Shown: positions 42,287 to 52,780 of the stretch, piece by piece | Layout of the letters: every line of letters begins with the position of its first letter | How positions within the stretch are numbered: position 1 is the stretch's first letter | From: Cannabis sativa | Taxonomy: Eukaryota; Streptophyta; Magnoliopsida; Rosales; Cannabaceae | Direction: 5' to 3' | NCBI RefSeq assembly: GCF_029168945.1 | Contig: NC_083603.1 | Location: 13,330,001 to 13,394,000, forward strand | Length of the DNA stretch: 64,000 bases | Position numbers and translations under genes: made by a program | The notes under the pieces: generated by a model | What the model was told of the DNA's origin: nothing | What the model saw: the letters and a program-made list of their open reading frames with translations, nothing else | Databases searched by the model: none

Positions 42287-43470
42287 TTTGAAACTGAAAG
42301 AGAAGATGAATAGTGTTTGACAGAGAAACAAGACAGGGGGTTCGGGTAGGTGGTGAAATAAGTGACAAAATTTGGTTTATATAACCTTGGAATTAAAACA
42401 AGAAAAAGGAAACCAATTTTGAAAATTCAAAAGGAAACCGCCAGCCCATGAACCAAAAGAGGAAATCGCCCACTTCACAACTCCTTTCCCCTTTCCTTTT
42501 TTTTTTTTTTTGAAAAAATAAAAGGAAACTAGAAATGCCAACAAAATTTTCCAAAAATAAAGCAATCTTTCAAGAATAAAGACACATTACCATATAAAGA
42601 TTAATCTTTACTTGGAAAAATATCATAATAAATCAAAGAAAGAATGAATGTTGATACTTACCATTTATGCACAAGATTTTCCTTGACCCATGAAGCAAGT
42701 CACACGCCTCCCTCTCTGTTTTTTTATTTTTTTATTTTTTTTTTTATTTTAAACTAAAACCGAAACTAAAAAATAATGTGTACAGTGAGTATATGTGATT
42801 CGAATCAAGCAGAGAAAACAAATATCATTGACAATTGACAAAGTAGATTACATGTTATGCTTTCAAGGAAAATAACTAATTAGAATCTCATGAGATGATC
42901 ATACTTAATTGATGTTGAGGAAAAAGATATGCATGTTACTGAGAATTGTGAACCAGGATTATTAATTTAATTTTAAAAGAGGAGACTTACAGAGTTGAAC
43001 ACACTTGTCAGACATAAGTGTGTGCAGTGAAAATAGGATCATTGTCCTTGGCATGATTTTTCATTTTCGCCTTTTTCAAAATGATCCCGCAACTGGATGC
43101 TTTCACACCATACTGAAGGTAGCCCTTTTCTATGGTAGTGCATCCTCATCATAGTTGCTAATTACAATGTTCCAGCTTACTCATCAGATGGCTTTCACAC
43201 TTCAGTATGGGTAGCTCTATTCCAGCAAGGGGCCTGACAAGCATGAAACAAAAATTGCTCAACTCTGTATAAGAACATTATTTAATCCCAGACACAAATA
43301 AAGAGTAACATGAATCTTTTAACACAACATCACAAAGTATGATCAGACAGAGATCCTAACTAATTATATTCCAAAAGCATAAACATGATTTGTCAAAAAC
43401 AATGATAGAAGATTTAGAGCTAGAGAAGAATCACACAACACTATTGTACACGAATGATGAACAGATAAAA
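42287..43470 (-). other. TE-E untranslated region between pol and third ORF
   Basis: No gene. It holds two T-rich runs (42499-42512, 42720-42748) and a pair of similar blocks at 43101-43125 and 43193-43216 whose flanks are in direct orientation but whose 11-bp core is inverted (CCATACTGAAG versus CTTCAGTATGG). Confidence 0.6.
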
Positions 43471-45054
43471 TTAAACAATGCAAACTCCCAAAGACTTTCT
43501 GAGGGAGTCAAAACGACTTGCATCTAGGGCCTTTGTGAAAATATCAGCTAATTGTTTTTCAGTATCAACATATTCTAATTGCAATGATTTATTTTCAACA
43601 AGTTCCCTAATAAAGTGGTGTCTTATATCAATGTGCTTTGTTCTAGAGTGTTGAACAGGATTTTTGGAAATATTTATGGCACTAGTATTGTCACAAAAAA
43701 TAGTTAAAACACCCAAATCAAACCCATAATCAATCAACATCTGTTTCAACCACAATAGTTGAGTGCAACAACTGCCAGCAGCTATGTACTCAGCTTCGGC
43801 AGTGGATAAGGAGATGGAATTCTGTTTCTTGCTATGCCAAGATACTAGGTTATTCCCAAGAAAGAAGCACCCTCCACTTGTGCTCTTTCGATCATCAGCA
43901 TTTCCTGCCCAATCTGCATCACTAAAACAAGCAAGATTTGAATTGGTATCTTTCGAGTACCAAATTCCATAATCAGGAGTGCTATTAACATATCTAATAA
44001 TCCTTTTTACAGCTGATACATGAGATTCCATAGGATTACTTTGATATCTTGCACACACTCCCACACTGTAACATATATCAGGACGACTAGCAGTTAAATA
44101 CAAGAGACTTCCAATCATGCTACGATAGAGTGTAGTGTCTACCTTTACTCCATTCTCATCTTTTGTTAATTTCAGTGTGGTGCTCATAGGAGTACTTACC
44201 TGCTTAGCCGATTCAAGGCCAAATTTCTTGACAAGGTTCTTAGCATACTTGCTTTGAGATACAAATGTACCTCCTTCCATTTGTCTCACTTGAAGACAGA
44301 GGAAGAAATTAAGCTCACCAACCATGCTCATTTCAAATTCACTTTTCATTTGATCAACAAATACCTGCACTTCATGGTTAGATGTAGAACCAAAAACTAT
44401 ATCATCAACATAAATTTGAGCAATGATAAAATCAGATTTTATATGTTTGATGAAAAGAGTTTTATCCACACTACCTCTGTGATAGCCATGAGAAAGTAAA
44501 AATTGAGTCAACCTTTCATACCAAGCTCGAGGAGCTTGTTTCAGACCATACAAAGCTTTTTCAAGTTTGTATACATGGTCTGGAAATTGAGGATCTTCGA
44601 ATCCTTTTGGTTGCTCAACATAAACTTCCTCATTCAAAATACCATTTAGGAAGGCAGATTTCACATCCATTTGAAACAATTTAATATTGAGAATACAAGC
44701 AATACATAAAAGTAAACGTATTGATTCTAATCTTGCAACAGGAGCAAAAGTTTCATCAAAATCAATACCTTCTACCTGTGTGTACCCTTGTGCCACCAAA
44801 CGAGCCTTGTTTCTCACAATTGTACCGAACTCATCACTTTTATTTTTAAATAACCACTTTGTTCCAATAACATTTATACCTTTTGGTCTTCGGACCAAAA
44901 TCCATACCTTGTTGCGAACAAATTGGTTGAGTTCCTCTTGCATTGCATTGAGCCATTCCTCAAAGGTCATGGCTTCCTTCACATTTTTCGGTTCATATTG
45001 AGAAACAAAGCAAAGAAAGCTGATTAAATTAATATACCTTCTGCGAGTTACCAT
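43471..45054 (-). CDS. pol: TE-E Pol: reverse transcriptase and RNase H
   Basis: 527 open codons, apparently enzymatically intact. RT: KARLVAQGYTQVEGIDFDET (about 83-102), MDVKSAFLNG (129-138), LYGLKQAPRAWYE (168-180) and the YVDD active site (215-218). RNase H in the C-terminal third: FSDADWAGNADDRKSTSGG, SLSTAEAEYIAAGSCC, FCDNTSAI, then KHIDIRHHFIRE and the usual copia ending LADIFTKALD. The first Met is not the natural start: coding wording continues upstream in phase (LNHPKDLILGNPEE), and the protease-integrase frame (46568-45168) is in another phase, so one shift lies between about 45055 and 45168. Confidence 0.93.
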   Translation of the reverse strand: MVTRRRYINLISFLCFVSQYEPKNVKEAMTFEEWLNAMQEELNQFVRNKVWILVRRPKGINVIGTKWLFKNKSDEFGTIVRNKARLVAQGYTQVEGIDFDETFAPVARLESIRLLLCIACILNIKLFQMDVKSAFLNGILNEEVYVEQPKGFEDPQFPDHVYKLEKALYGLKQAPRAWYERLTQFLLSHGYHRGSVDKTLFIKHIKSDFIIAQIYVDDIVFGSTSNHEVQVFVDQMKSEFEMSMVGELNFFLCLQVRQMEGGTFVSQSKYAKNLVKKFGLESAKQVSTPMSTTLKLTKDENGVKVDTTLYRSMIGSLLYLTASRPDICYSVGVCARYQSNPMESHVSAVKRIIRYVNSTPDYGIWYSKDTNSNLACFSDADWAGNADDRKSTSGGCFFLGNNLVSWHSKKQNSISLSTAEAEYIAAGSCCTQLLWLKQMLIDYGFDLGVLTIFCDNTSAINISKNPVQHSRTKHIDIRHHFIRELVENKSLQLEYVDTEKQLADIFTKALDASRFDSLRKSLGVCIV

Positions 45055-45167
45055 GCTTTCTTCAGGATTTCCAAGGATGAGATCTTTTGGATGATTCAGT
45101 TTGACTCGGTGCTTGGTTCTTTACGAATAGAGTCAGTGATGATGTTTGGATGAGTCAAGATAGACGG

Positions 45168-46568
45168 TTATGGTTCTCCAGTTTCAGTTGCAGCAGCAGA
45201 TTCGTCATTTGCAGCATCAGCAATGGGTTCTGCTGCATCAGGATCTGTTGTTACAACTTTTGGAGGAGTATCCATGAGACTATCTATCTTGGCTTCTGTG
45301 GAAAACTCTGAAAAATCTCTAAAATCATCAACAACCACATTAGCTGATTCCAAAACAGTTTGAGTTCTCATGTTATAAACACGATAAGCTCTACTGTTTA
45401 AGGAATATCCAATAAACACACCAACATCACTTTTAGCATCAAATTTACCAATATGCTCACGATCTCTATAGACATAACACACACATCCAAAAACATGAAA
45501 GTGACTTACATTGGGGCGCTTACCTTTCCAGATTTCATAAGATGTTTTTGAGGTACCTGGACGAATAAACACTCTGTTTATTATGTAGCAAGCAGTGTTA
45601 ATAGCTTCAGCCCATAAGCGCTTTGTCAATTTCTTGCTATTTAACATCACTCTTGCCATTTCCTGCAAAGTTCGATTCTTCCTCTCAACAACTCCATTTT
45701 GTTGAGGAGTTTTGGGAGCTGAAAATTCATGAGTTATACCTGTAGACTTGCAAAAATCATCATACACAGAATTTTCAAACTCCTTACCATGATCACTTCG
45801 AATTCGAACAATTTTCCCAATATTACAACCTTTCTCAACTCTTAATCTCAGACAAAGAGTTTTAAAGGCATCAAAAGTGTCAGATTTTTCTCTTAAGAAA
45901 TCTACCCAAGTAAAACGAGAGAAATCATCAACACACACAAAGATATATCGTTTACCATTCAAACTTTCAACTTGGATTGGACCCATAAGATCCATGTGAA
46001 GCAATTCCAATACCTTTGAGGTATTGATATCGAACACGAGCTTGTGAGTGATTTTTAATTGCTTCCCAAGTTGACACGGTTCACACTTACCTTCACTTTC
46101 CTTACCAAGCTTGGGAAGACCTCGAACAATACCTGCATTTGACAATTTTTTCAGGTTTTTAAAATTAATATGCCCAAGCTTGGCATGCCACAGATCTGTG
46201 GTGTTGTTGATAGCTGAGTGACAAGTAAACACAGGGGTTAGAGTGTAACGGTTATCATTGGATCGAAATCCTTGCAAGATACATTCATTGTCATCATTCA
46301 TAACATAACAATGATCACTATCAAAAGAAACAGTAAACCCTTGATCACAGATTTGACTGATGCTAAGTAAATTAGCCCTCAGTCCTTCAACTAACATCAC
46401 ATTTTTCAGTTTAGGTAACCCTTCAAAGTTTAGAGTTCCCATACCAACAACTTTTCCTGATAAGCCATTACCAAAAGTGACTTCTCCACATTGCATAGGC
46501 CGTATGTTAGTCAAGAAATCCTTGTCACCTGTCATATGTCTAGAGCAACCACTGTCAAAATACGACAT
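45168..46568 (-). CDS. pol: TE-E Pol: protease end and integrase
   Basis: 466 open codons. Protease motif DSGCSRHMTGD at residues 5-15, so the true start lies upstream. Pre-integrase zinc region with His128, His133, Cys162 and Cys165 (LWHAKLGHI ... CEPC). Integrase core with Asp193 (HMDLMGP), Asp259 (RIRSDHGKEF) and Glu295 (QQNGVVERKNRT), all conserved. A C-terminal segment (FHVFGCVCYVYRDREHIGKF, GVFIGYSLNSRAYRVYN) is typical of copia integrase. It ends at TAA 45168 in an acidic, Ala-rich linker, where relatives continue into RT; a small indel is the likely reason. Confidence 0.92.
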   Translation of the reverse strand: MSYFDSGCSRHMTGDKDFLTNIRPMQCGEVTFGNGLSGKVVGMGTLNFEGLPKLKNVMLVEGLRANLLSISQICDQGFTVSFDSDHCYVMNDDNECILQGFRSNDNRYTLTPVFTCHSAINNTTDLWHAKLGHINFKNLKKLSNAGIVRGLPKLGKESEGKCEPCQLGKQLKITHKLVFDINTSKVLELLHMDLMGPIQVESLNGKRYIFVCVDDFSRFTWVDFLREKSDTFDAFKTLCLRLRVEKGCNIGKIVRIRSDHGKEFENSVYDDFCKSTGITHEFSAPKTPQQNGVVERKNRTLQEMARVMLNSKKLTKRLWAEAINTACYIINRVFIRPGTSKTSYEIWKGKRPNVSHFHVFGCVCYVYRDREHIGKFDAKSDVGVFIGYSLNSRAYRVYNMRTQTVLESANVVVDDFRDFSEFSTEAKIDSLMDTPPKVVTTDPDAAEPIADAANDESAAATETGEP

Positions 46569-48343
46569 TTGAGATGCGACGGTTTATCGGAAAAACCAGC
46601 TAGACACTTCTTTTTCACCCATATTTGTTTCAAACCTTTATGTTTCTTTTGAGATTTTTTCAAATTATCAAAATAATTTGTTTTAAACGGAGTTGTTCAA
46701 TGTGAAACATTTAGGTCCGATATGTCCTTTTCTACCACAAAAATGACAAATGGGAACAAATCTTTTTACCTCGAGATCTTACCCTTTTCGAAAATCCCGG
46801 AGATTTTGCGGCATCGAAGTCGTTCTTGCGACACGGCCGTGAAACCGTTGCGGCGAGTTTGTAGCCTCATGGTGATTCGTTGGAACACTAGATTTTACAA
46901 ACTTTGTGACTCGAAACTTTCCATTCCATTAGAACCAAGGCCTCGCAAAACCTCTCGACCTCGCATTACGAGCTTTTTCAAAAATAGAAGATCCAGGATT
47001 AAGCATTTGAACATATTTCTTAAAGTTTTCAAGTTCCTTCTTCATTAGAGAGATTTTTTCATCTTTATCACAAACACTTGTCTCATATTCTTTTATTTTC
47101 AACTCAGACATTTCAATCTGATGAGACAATTTTTTATTCAATTTATTCAACTCTCTATTTTCAGAAGCAACCTGAATCCATTTTTCATACATGACTTTGT
47201 ATGATTCAGCAAGAGATTCTTCACGGTATTTCGGACTCATCCGAATCCGATTCCTCTTGTTTGGTGGTATTATTCGGACATACCAATCTATCTTTCACCT
47301 CGTGAATCACACAACACATTAGTCATAACGAGAGGTTAGGGCAACATTTTCGCAATATCTTCATCACTTTCGGTTTCATCATCACTCCAAGTGACATTGA
47401 AACTTTTCTTATTCTTTTTCAAAGTGTTTGCACACTCGGATTGAATATGCCCAAAACCTTCACATTCCCCGCACCGAATTCCCTTTTTGTTAGAGACGGA
47501 TGGTTTAATGAAAGCATTACCTTTTGAACCTTTCGAAATATTCTTTTTATTTCCCATCTTTTTCATATATTTCTGAAAATTCTTAGTTAATAAAGCAATC
47601 TCATCATCACATTCACTATCAGAATTTTCATTATTAGCAACTTTCAAAGCAATACTTTTACCTTTATCAGCAATGGATTTGGGTTTGTCCTTTTGTTTAA
47701 TCATTGATTTAATTCAAAAGTACGTAAGGAACCCATCAATTCTTCCACTTTCATAGTGCTAAAATCTTTAGCTTCCTCCATTGCCAAAAGTTTCGTATCA
47801 AACCTCTCTGGAAGAACTCTAACAATTTTTCTTACAAGAACGAGTCATCGAAGCTTTTCTCCAAGAGCAAAATATTCATTAGCAATGTCGATAATTTTTC
47901 ATAGAATTCGATTTAAAGTTTCATTATCGGTACATTCTAAGCTCATCAAATTTAGTTTGAAGCATGATAAATCTAGATCTTTTCACATCGAAGTTCCTTC
48001 AAACCGAGTTTGAAGAATCTCCCAAGCTTCCTTAGCGAAACACAAGATGATATAAGTTTAATGTAACCCTCACCTACACCATTAAAGATAGCATGCAAGG
48101 CTTTGCTATTGTAGGCGGATAGTTTATCATCTTCAATAGACCATTCCGGCTTCGGATTTTATAATAGTATTACCCGAAGAATCTGTCTCAACCTGGAGGA
48201 GACCAACCTGATAGAACCATTCTCCACGCCTTCTCATCTTGAGATTTGATGAAGGCTCTCATTCTAACTTTCCAGTAAGGATAGTTAGAGTCATTAAGCA
48301 ATGGTGGTCTAGAAATAGAACTTCCTTCTGCAAAAAATGACAT
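46569..48343 (-). pseudogene. gag: TE-E Gag in several phases, two zinc knuckles
   Basis: Start ATG at 48343 (MSFFAEGSSISRPPLLNDSN, then YPYWKVRMRAF), the usual plant copia Gag N-terminus. The phase is lost near 48190 and pieces continue in other frames: a central capsid part around 48000-47750, then 47704-47336 with a CX2CX4HX4C knuckle (CGECEGFGHIQSEC, 47432-47473). A coiled-coil piece follows (47240-46929, ENRELNKLNKKLSHQIEMSE), and a second knuckle at 46707-46749 (CHFCGRKGHIGPKC). Two knuckles separated by a coiled region fit SIRE-type Gag. Breaks are frequent here while pol of the same copy is open for nearly 1,000 codons. Several breaks lie in unexpectedly CG-rich words, so sequence error is plausible. 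Confidence 0.75.
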
Positions 48344-48386
48344 TCTAACAAAAACGTTATAGGACCACACTAAGAGTTTAGTGTCC

Positions 48387-48399
48387 CGCTCTGATACCA
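48387..48399 (-). other. TE-E primer-binding site
   Basis: The minus strand reads TGGTATCAGAGC just inside the 5' LTR boundary (48402), the standard initiator tRNA-Met complementary site. Confidence 0.88.
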
Positions 48400-48401
48400 A
48401 T

Positions 48402-49532
48402 TGAAAAACCGTGTTTTTGCAAATGTCAGTTGTATATAAGAAAATATAAAAACTGTAAGCGTTTGCAGCAGCAGAAAGTAATTCTGCTACAGCAAAACTG
48501 AACAGGCAGAATATAAAATATTTGCAGAAAAATAAATAACTTGACACAAGAGATTTATACGTGGTATCAGTGTTCTCCCGAACACTCCTAGTCCACGGGG
48601 CCACGCCCAGAGAATGAAATCAATTAATAAAGTATCAAAATTACAAAGACAATTGACTTAAACAAGTTTAGACTCCCTCTAAAGTATTGCCGCAATCCTT
48701 TGTAATCCACTTTATGAATCTGACTTCTTGAAACACCTTCAAGCCCGAACTCCCTTCGTCTTTGAAGTGTGAGTGCTTACTTCCTCCCGAAGTAAGGCTT
48801 CAACAAGTCTTCTCCCGAAGACCAAGTGCTTACTTCCTCCCGAAGTAAGGCTTTATCAAGTCTTCTCCCGAAGACCAATCTCTTGTTCAGTCAAGTAGTT
48901 CTTCACAACCTCTAGGATAGAGTAAGAACAGAAATAGAACAACTAGAACCTAGGTGAACAACTAGGCTCTCACAAAACAAAGAAACACTCTCTTCTCACA
49001 AAAGATAAATGCAAAAAATGAATATTGGAAGAGGTAATTCGAATGGTTGCTCTCTAGGCTCTATTTATAGATCATAGAAACCAAAGAGGCAACCACAAGT
49101 TCGAATTAGCAGCTGTACAAAAACTTTCCAAAAACAAACACGATCTGCTACATCAGATTCGGTTGCTGACGAAGCAGATCTGCCCAGAAACGGGAAACTT
49201 ACTAGAATCGGGTCCGATCTTCTTTCAAAGCTTGATTCCTGCCAAAAACAGATTAGATATTCTGATTGTATCAAGATACAATCGAAATTAATAAGGAAAA
49301 GGCAATAATCAAAGTTTCCCTTAAAAGGACAACTTTCCAAAAGAGAATTTCTTCTCTTTTGAGAAGTTTTCAACAAAGGAAAGTTCAGCTGAAAGTGCAA
49401 CTTTCCAAACAAGGAAAATGGCAACTTATAACCGAATAAAAGAGGTAAGATTTCGAAAATAAATGCATAGCAATCTTACCATAAAAAGGAAAAATTATTT
49501 TGTCACCTAACTTGCCAAAAAAGGACTTTACA
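48402..49532 (-). repeat. TE-E 5' LTR
   Basis: 1,131 bp, almost identical to 39262-40393. The tandem 53-bp units are at about 48772-48877. The gag-side open frame that runs into this LTR (to 48604) starts upstream of the real Gag ATG by chance. Confidence 0.92.
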
Positions 49533-49537
49533 GCTTC
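49533..49537. repeat. TE-E right target site duplication (GCTTC)
   Basis: Matches 39257-39261 exactly. Confidence 0.9.
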
Positions 49538-52500
49538 TATTAGCGAATGTCAAAGTAATCTTATTTATACAATCTTCTTGTTTCATATCGTAAAAATACT
49601 AGTCTAAGGTGTCATCAATTGATGAACAACTAGATGTCGCATATACAATATTTATCTTTCGAGATCTAACATTATTTTGTATGTCTAATGGTGAAAATCC
49701 ATTAGGGATTTATCTCATTAGAAAAACAAACATGATAGACCAACAATGAAGATTTGAAATTAAACTACAACTTAATAACAGAAAATAACATGGTTCAATA
49801 TAAATTCATACACAATTCAGAAATTATTAAACATATAGCAAGTAGGAATGACCAGTGAAAATACTAAAACATACAATCCTAAATAATTTCCAAGATTTCC
49901 AACAAACTGATACAGTGTCCCGGTAGGCGAGAATCAAAGTATCATTCATTGAATAGAGTTGTCAGCTCATCTAAAATAGTAACCATTCTAGCAACCTTTT
50001 ATTCGATCAAAATAAGAATCCAACGTTGTCCCGGTAGGCGAGAGTCAAAATTATTCTCATTTTATGAGCTTCCACCATTGTTTCATGTTTCATAAGTTTA
50101 TCTCTAAGTAGTCACCGTAGGGGAGAGTCTAATAGAGACGAAAACTTACAAAACACTTATCAAATGAGATCTTACGGTGTTAAATGCGTTCAATGAATAA
50201 CCATCCATAGGGGGACGAAGTCTACCGTCTCGAGGTTATATTGAAAACATTTAACTATTGTAAGACCAACAATGGAGATCGAATATCTTGATAATAATAA
50301 AGCTCATTATTTAAAGTGAGTTGTATTTTCTATGATTCTCTTTATTTAATCTATTTATTTTAAATATATATTTATTTAATTAAAATTTCCAATTTCGAAT
50401 GAAAAATTCTAAATATAAATTTTAATTTAATATTTATAAATTTTACTTAGATGGATATGAAAATAATATAAATTATTTCCATCTTAGTAATAATTTCCAA
50501 TAAATATTTAGAAAAATATTCAATTTAAGCTGTTACAAAATTAATTTAAATTAATTTACAACTCAAATTTAATTTTCTATAAATATATATTGCATTTCGA
50601 AAAGTTAAAGTATTCAAGGACACAATTTTCGAAAAATGCATGTTAAAATAAAAAATTAATCCTGGAAAAATTATTTTAATTTAATGTTGGCCCAAAATTA
50701 ATTAATAAAATTAATTTACAACAAAAAATATAATTTTCTTATTTAATTAAATATATAAGAAAAATATCAAATATTTAAGTATGATGATGAAAATCAACTT
50801 AAATATTAATTTTCTATTTAATTAAATACACTAGAAACATACTTCAAGCAAAAATATCATCTATCTAGATTTTCCTTTGACTAATTAATTCAATTTCTAA
50901 TAATATACTTTAATTCATGTATTTTAAATTAATCAATTAATGAAAAAATCATTGATTTAAGTTGGTCCAAAATTAAAATAAATAATTTACAACTTTAATC
51001 TATATTTCAAATAAAATTCGAAATTCCAGCATTTAAGAAATGAAATTTCAAAATTTGATTAATAAAATAAATAAAAAAATATATTTTGGAAATTATTTAA
51101 ATTTAGTTGAAAAAATAAATTTCAACTAAAAATAATTTTCTATTTAATTAAGTGTCATGAAAAAGAAATATTTAAGTATCATGATCAAAATCAACTTAGA
51201 TATTTAATTTTCAAATTAATTAAATGTATTAAATTCGAGAAATAAATAATTAAGTGTAGAGAAGGCTTAATTATTAATCTCTAGTTTAATACTAGGAAAA
51301 ATATACTTAAAATAAATTGTACCAAAATTAATTATTTAAATAATTAATTTCACAATGTATAATATTTTCCTATTTAATATTAGAAATAATAAGTAGTCTA
51401 GAAATAAGTATCTAGAAAATATCTTATTTAACTAAGTATCTTTTCCACAAAATTTGAAAAAATAATATCTAATTTAAGTTGTATTAGAAAAAATTTAGAA
51501 CTTAAATATTTTTCAAATTTAAATTTAATTAAATATCAAAAATTAAGTTATAACTACTTAATTTGAAAATATTACATTTTAAGTTAATATTCGAAAAGAT
51601 ATTAACTTAAAAAATATCTAAAGAATCTTAATAACCAATGCCTAAAATTCCTCAACTTAATTTTGAAATTTTAAATCCAAAAGATATTCAGATTTAAGTT
51701 GGTTAGTTGTAGATAACTAAATATCAACTTAAATAGGAATATTTAATGAAAAATTTAAATTAAGCTTCAAAAAGAATCTAGATGGTTATAATTCTATATT
51801 TAATTAAATACAAGAAAATACATATAGTTTAGCTTAGAATAAAAAATTCTTTCAACTATAATTTTCTTAAATTAATTTCAAAATAAATGAAATTAATTAT
51901 GTTGCTAATAAATTTTATTAGGTTAAACTAGTGTAATTAACCTAGTACAGTTTATTCAAATCAGGCAAATGGGCCTTAACAATTGGGGTGGTTCATGTGA
52001 GGGGGTGCTGGGTTCAGTATGTCGTACCCAATTCTATGGCTCTCAACTCTCACACAAGGCCCAAAAGAGAGGAATTTAACCTTAAAATGAACAACTGTTA
52101 TTAATTGAATAGGCCCAAAAACTAAATGGGCCTAAATAAAATCTATCAAGAACTATGATAATTTATTTAGCAACAACAACCTATATGCATCTATAATGAA
52201 ATTAAACACATAGGCTCACACAGGCACACTTTGGATGGGTCCTATCATGTTGCTAGGTCATACACAGATGAAAGAAGTTTGCAAATATAGCTGTTACACA
52301 TTATTATCTTGACCAAGGGAGCCATCAGATCAATAGATCTGGCAAAAGGTAACCATGGCTATCTGGCAAAAGGTAACAAGCTAAAACACATACTCCTGCA
52401 ACAAGGTTAGCTGGATAGTTGGATGTAGGATTTATTTAATTTTAAATTAAATTATTAATTTCGAAATAAATAATTAAATAAATAAAATATTTATTTTTCG

Positions 52501-52775
52501 AAAATTTAAAAAAAAAATCGAAAATTTAAAAAAAAAATTAAATTTAAAATTAAACCTACAATTTTGAAAAATTAGGTTTCAACCAACCTAAATATCATTT
52601 TAAAATTTGCTAACTACTTTTAAAATTTAAATGTTATTTTATAAATAAAAATTAAATAAAAAATTAAAAAGATAAATGAATATCTTTTTCAAATTTTAAA
52701 TGTAATTTAAATAAATAAAATAACAAAATTTAAAAGTTAGCAAAATATCTTACATCTATTTAAAATTACATGATT
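49538..52775 (-). other. TE-D internal region, non-coding and AT-rich
   Basis: No open frame of note on either strand. 50330-51960 is extremely A/T-rich with recurring AATTTAAATT-type words. Four GC-rich blocks stand out near 49916, 50027, 50110 and 50203 (core GTCCCGGTAGGCGAGA and variants). 51960-52420 is of normal composition and includes a 17-bp direct repeat (52337-52353, 52361-52377). This fits the long untranslated interior of a non-autonomous or heavily decayed element; gag was not recognised. Confidence 0.6.
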
Positions 52776-52780
52776 ATAGT
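52776..52780. repeat. TE-F left target site duplication (ATAGT)
   Basis: ATAGT is repeated at 61817-61821 on the other side of TE-F. Confidence 0.9.

Larger units (their letters stand above)
39262..49532 (-). mobile_element. TE-E: SIRE-like copia element with third ORF
   Basis: 10,271 bp on the minus strand, flanked by perfect GCTTC duplications. LTRs are at 39262-40393 (3') and 48402-49532 (5'); they differ at only two isolated positions outside one CTG/CAG-type cluster, so the insertion is recent. Order in element orientation: primer site, gag (two zinc knuckles), protease-integrase, RT-RNase H, then a further open frame between pol and the 3' LTR. That last feature, with the DSGCSRHMTGD protease motif, points to the SIRE/Maximus lineage (established for the lineage; assignment here inferred). 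Confidence 0.92.

Noticed and set aside
43763..45001. Plus-strand frames opposite TE-E RT/RNase H
   Set aside because: Shadows of the 527-codon minus-strand Pol frame.
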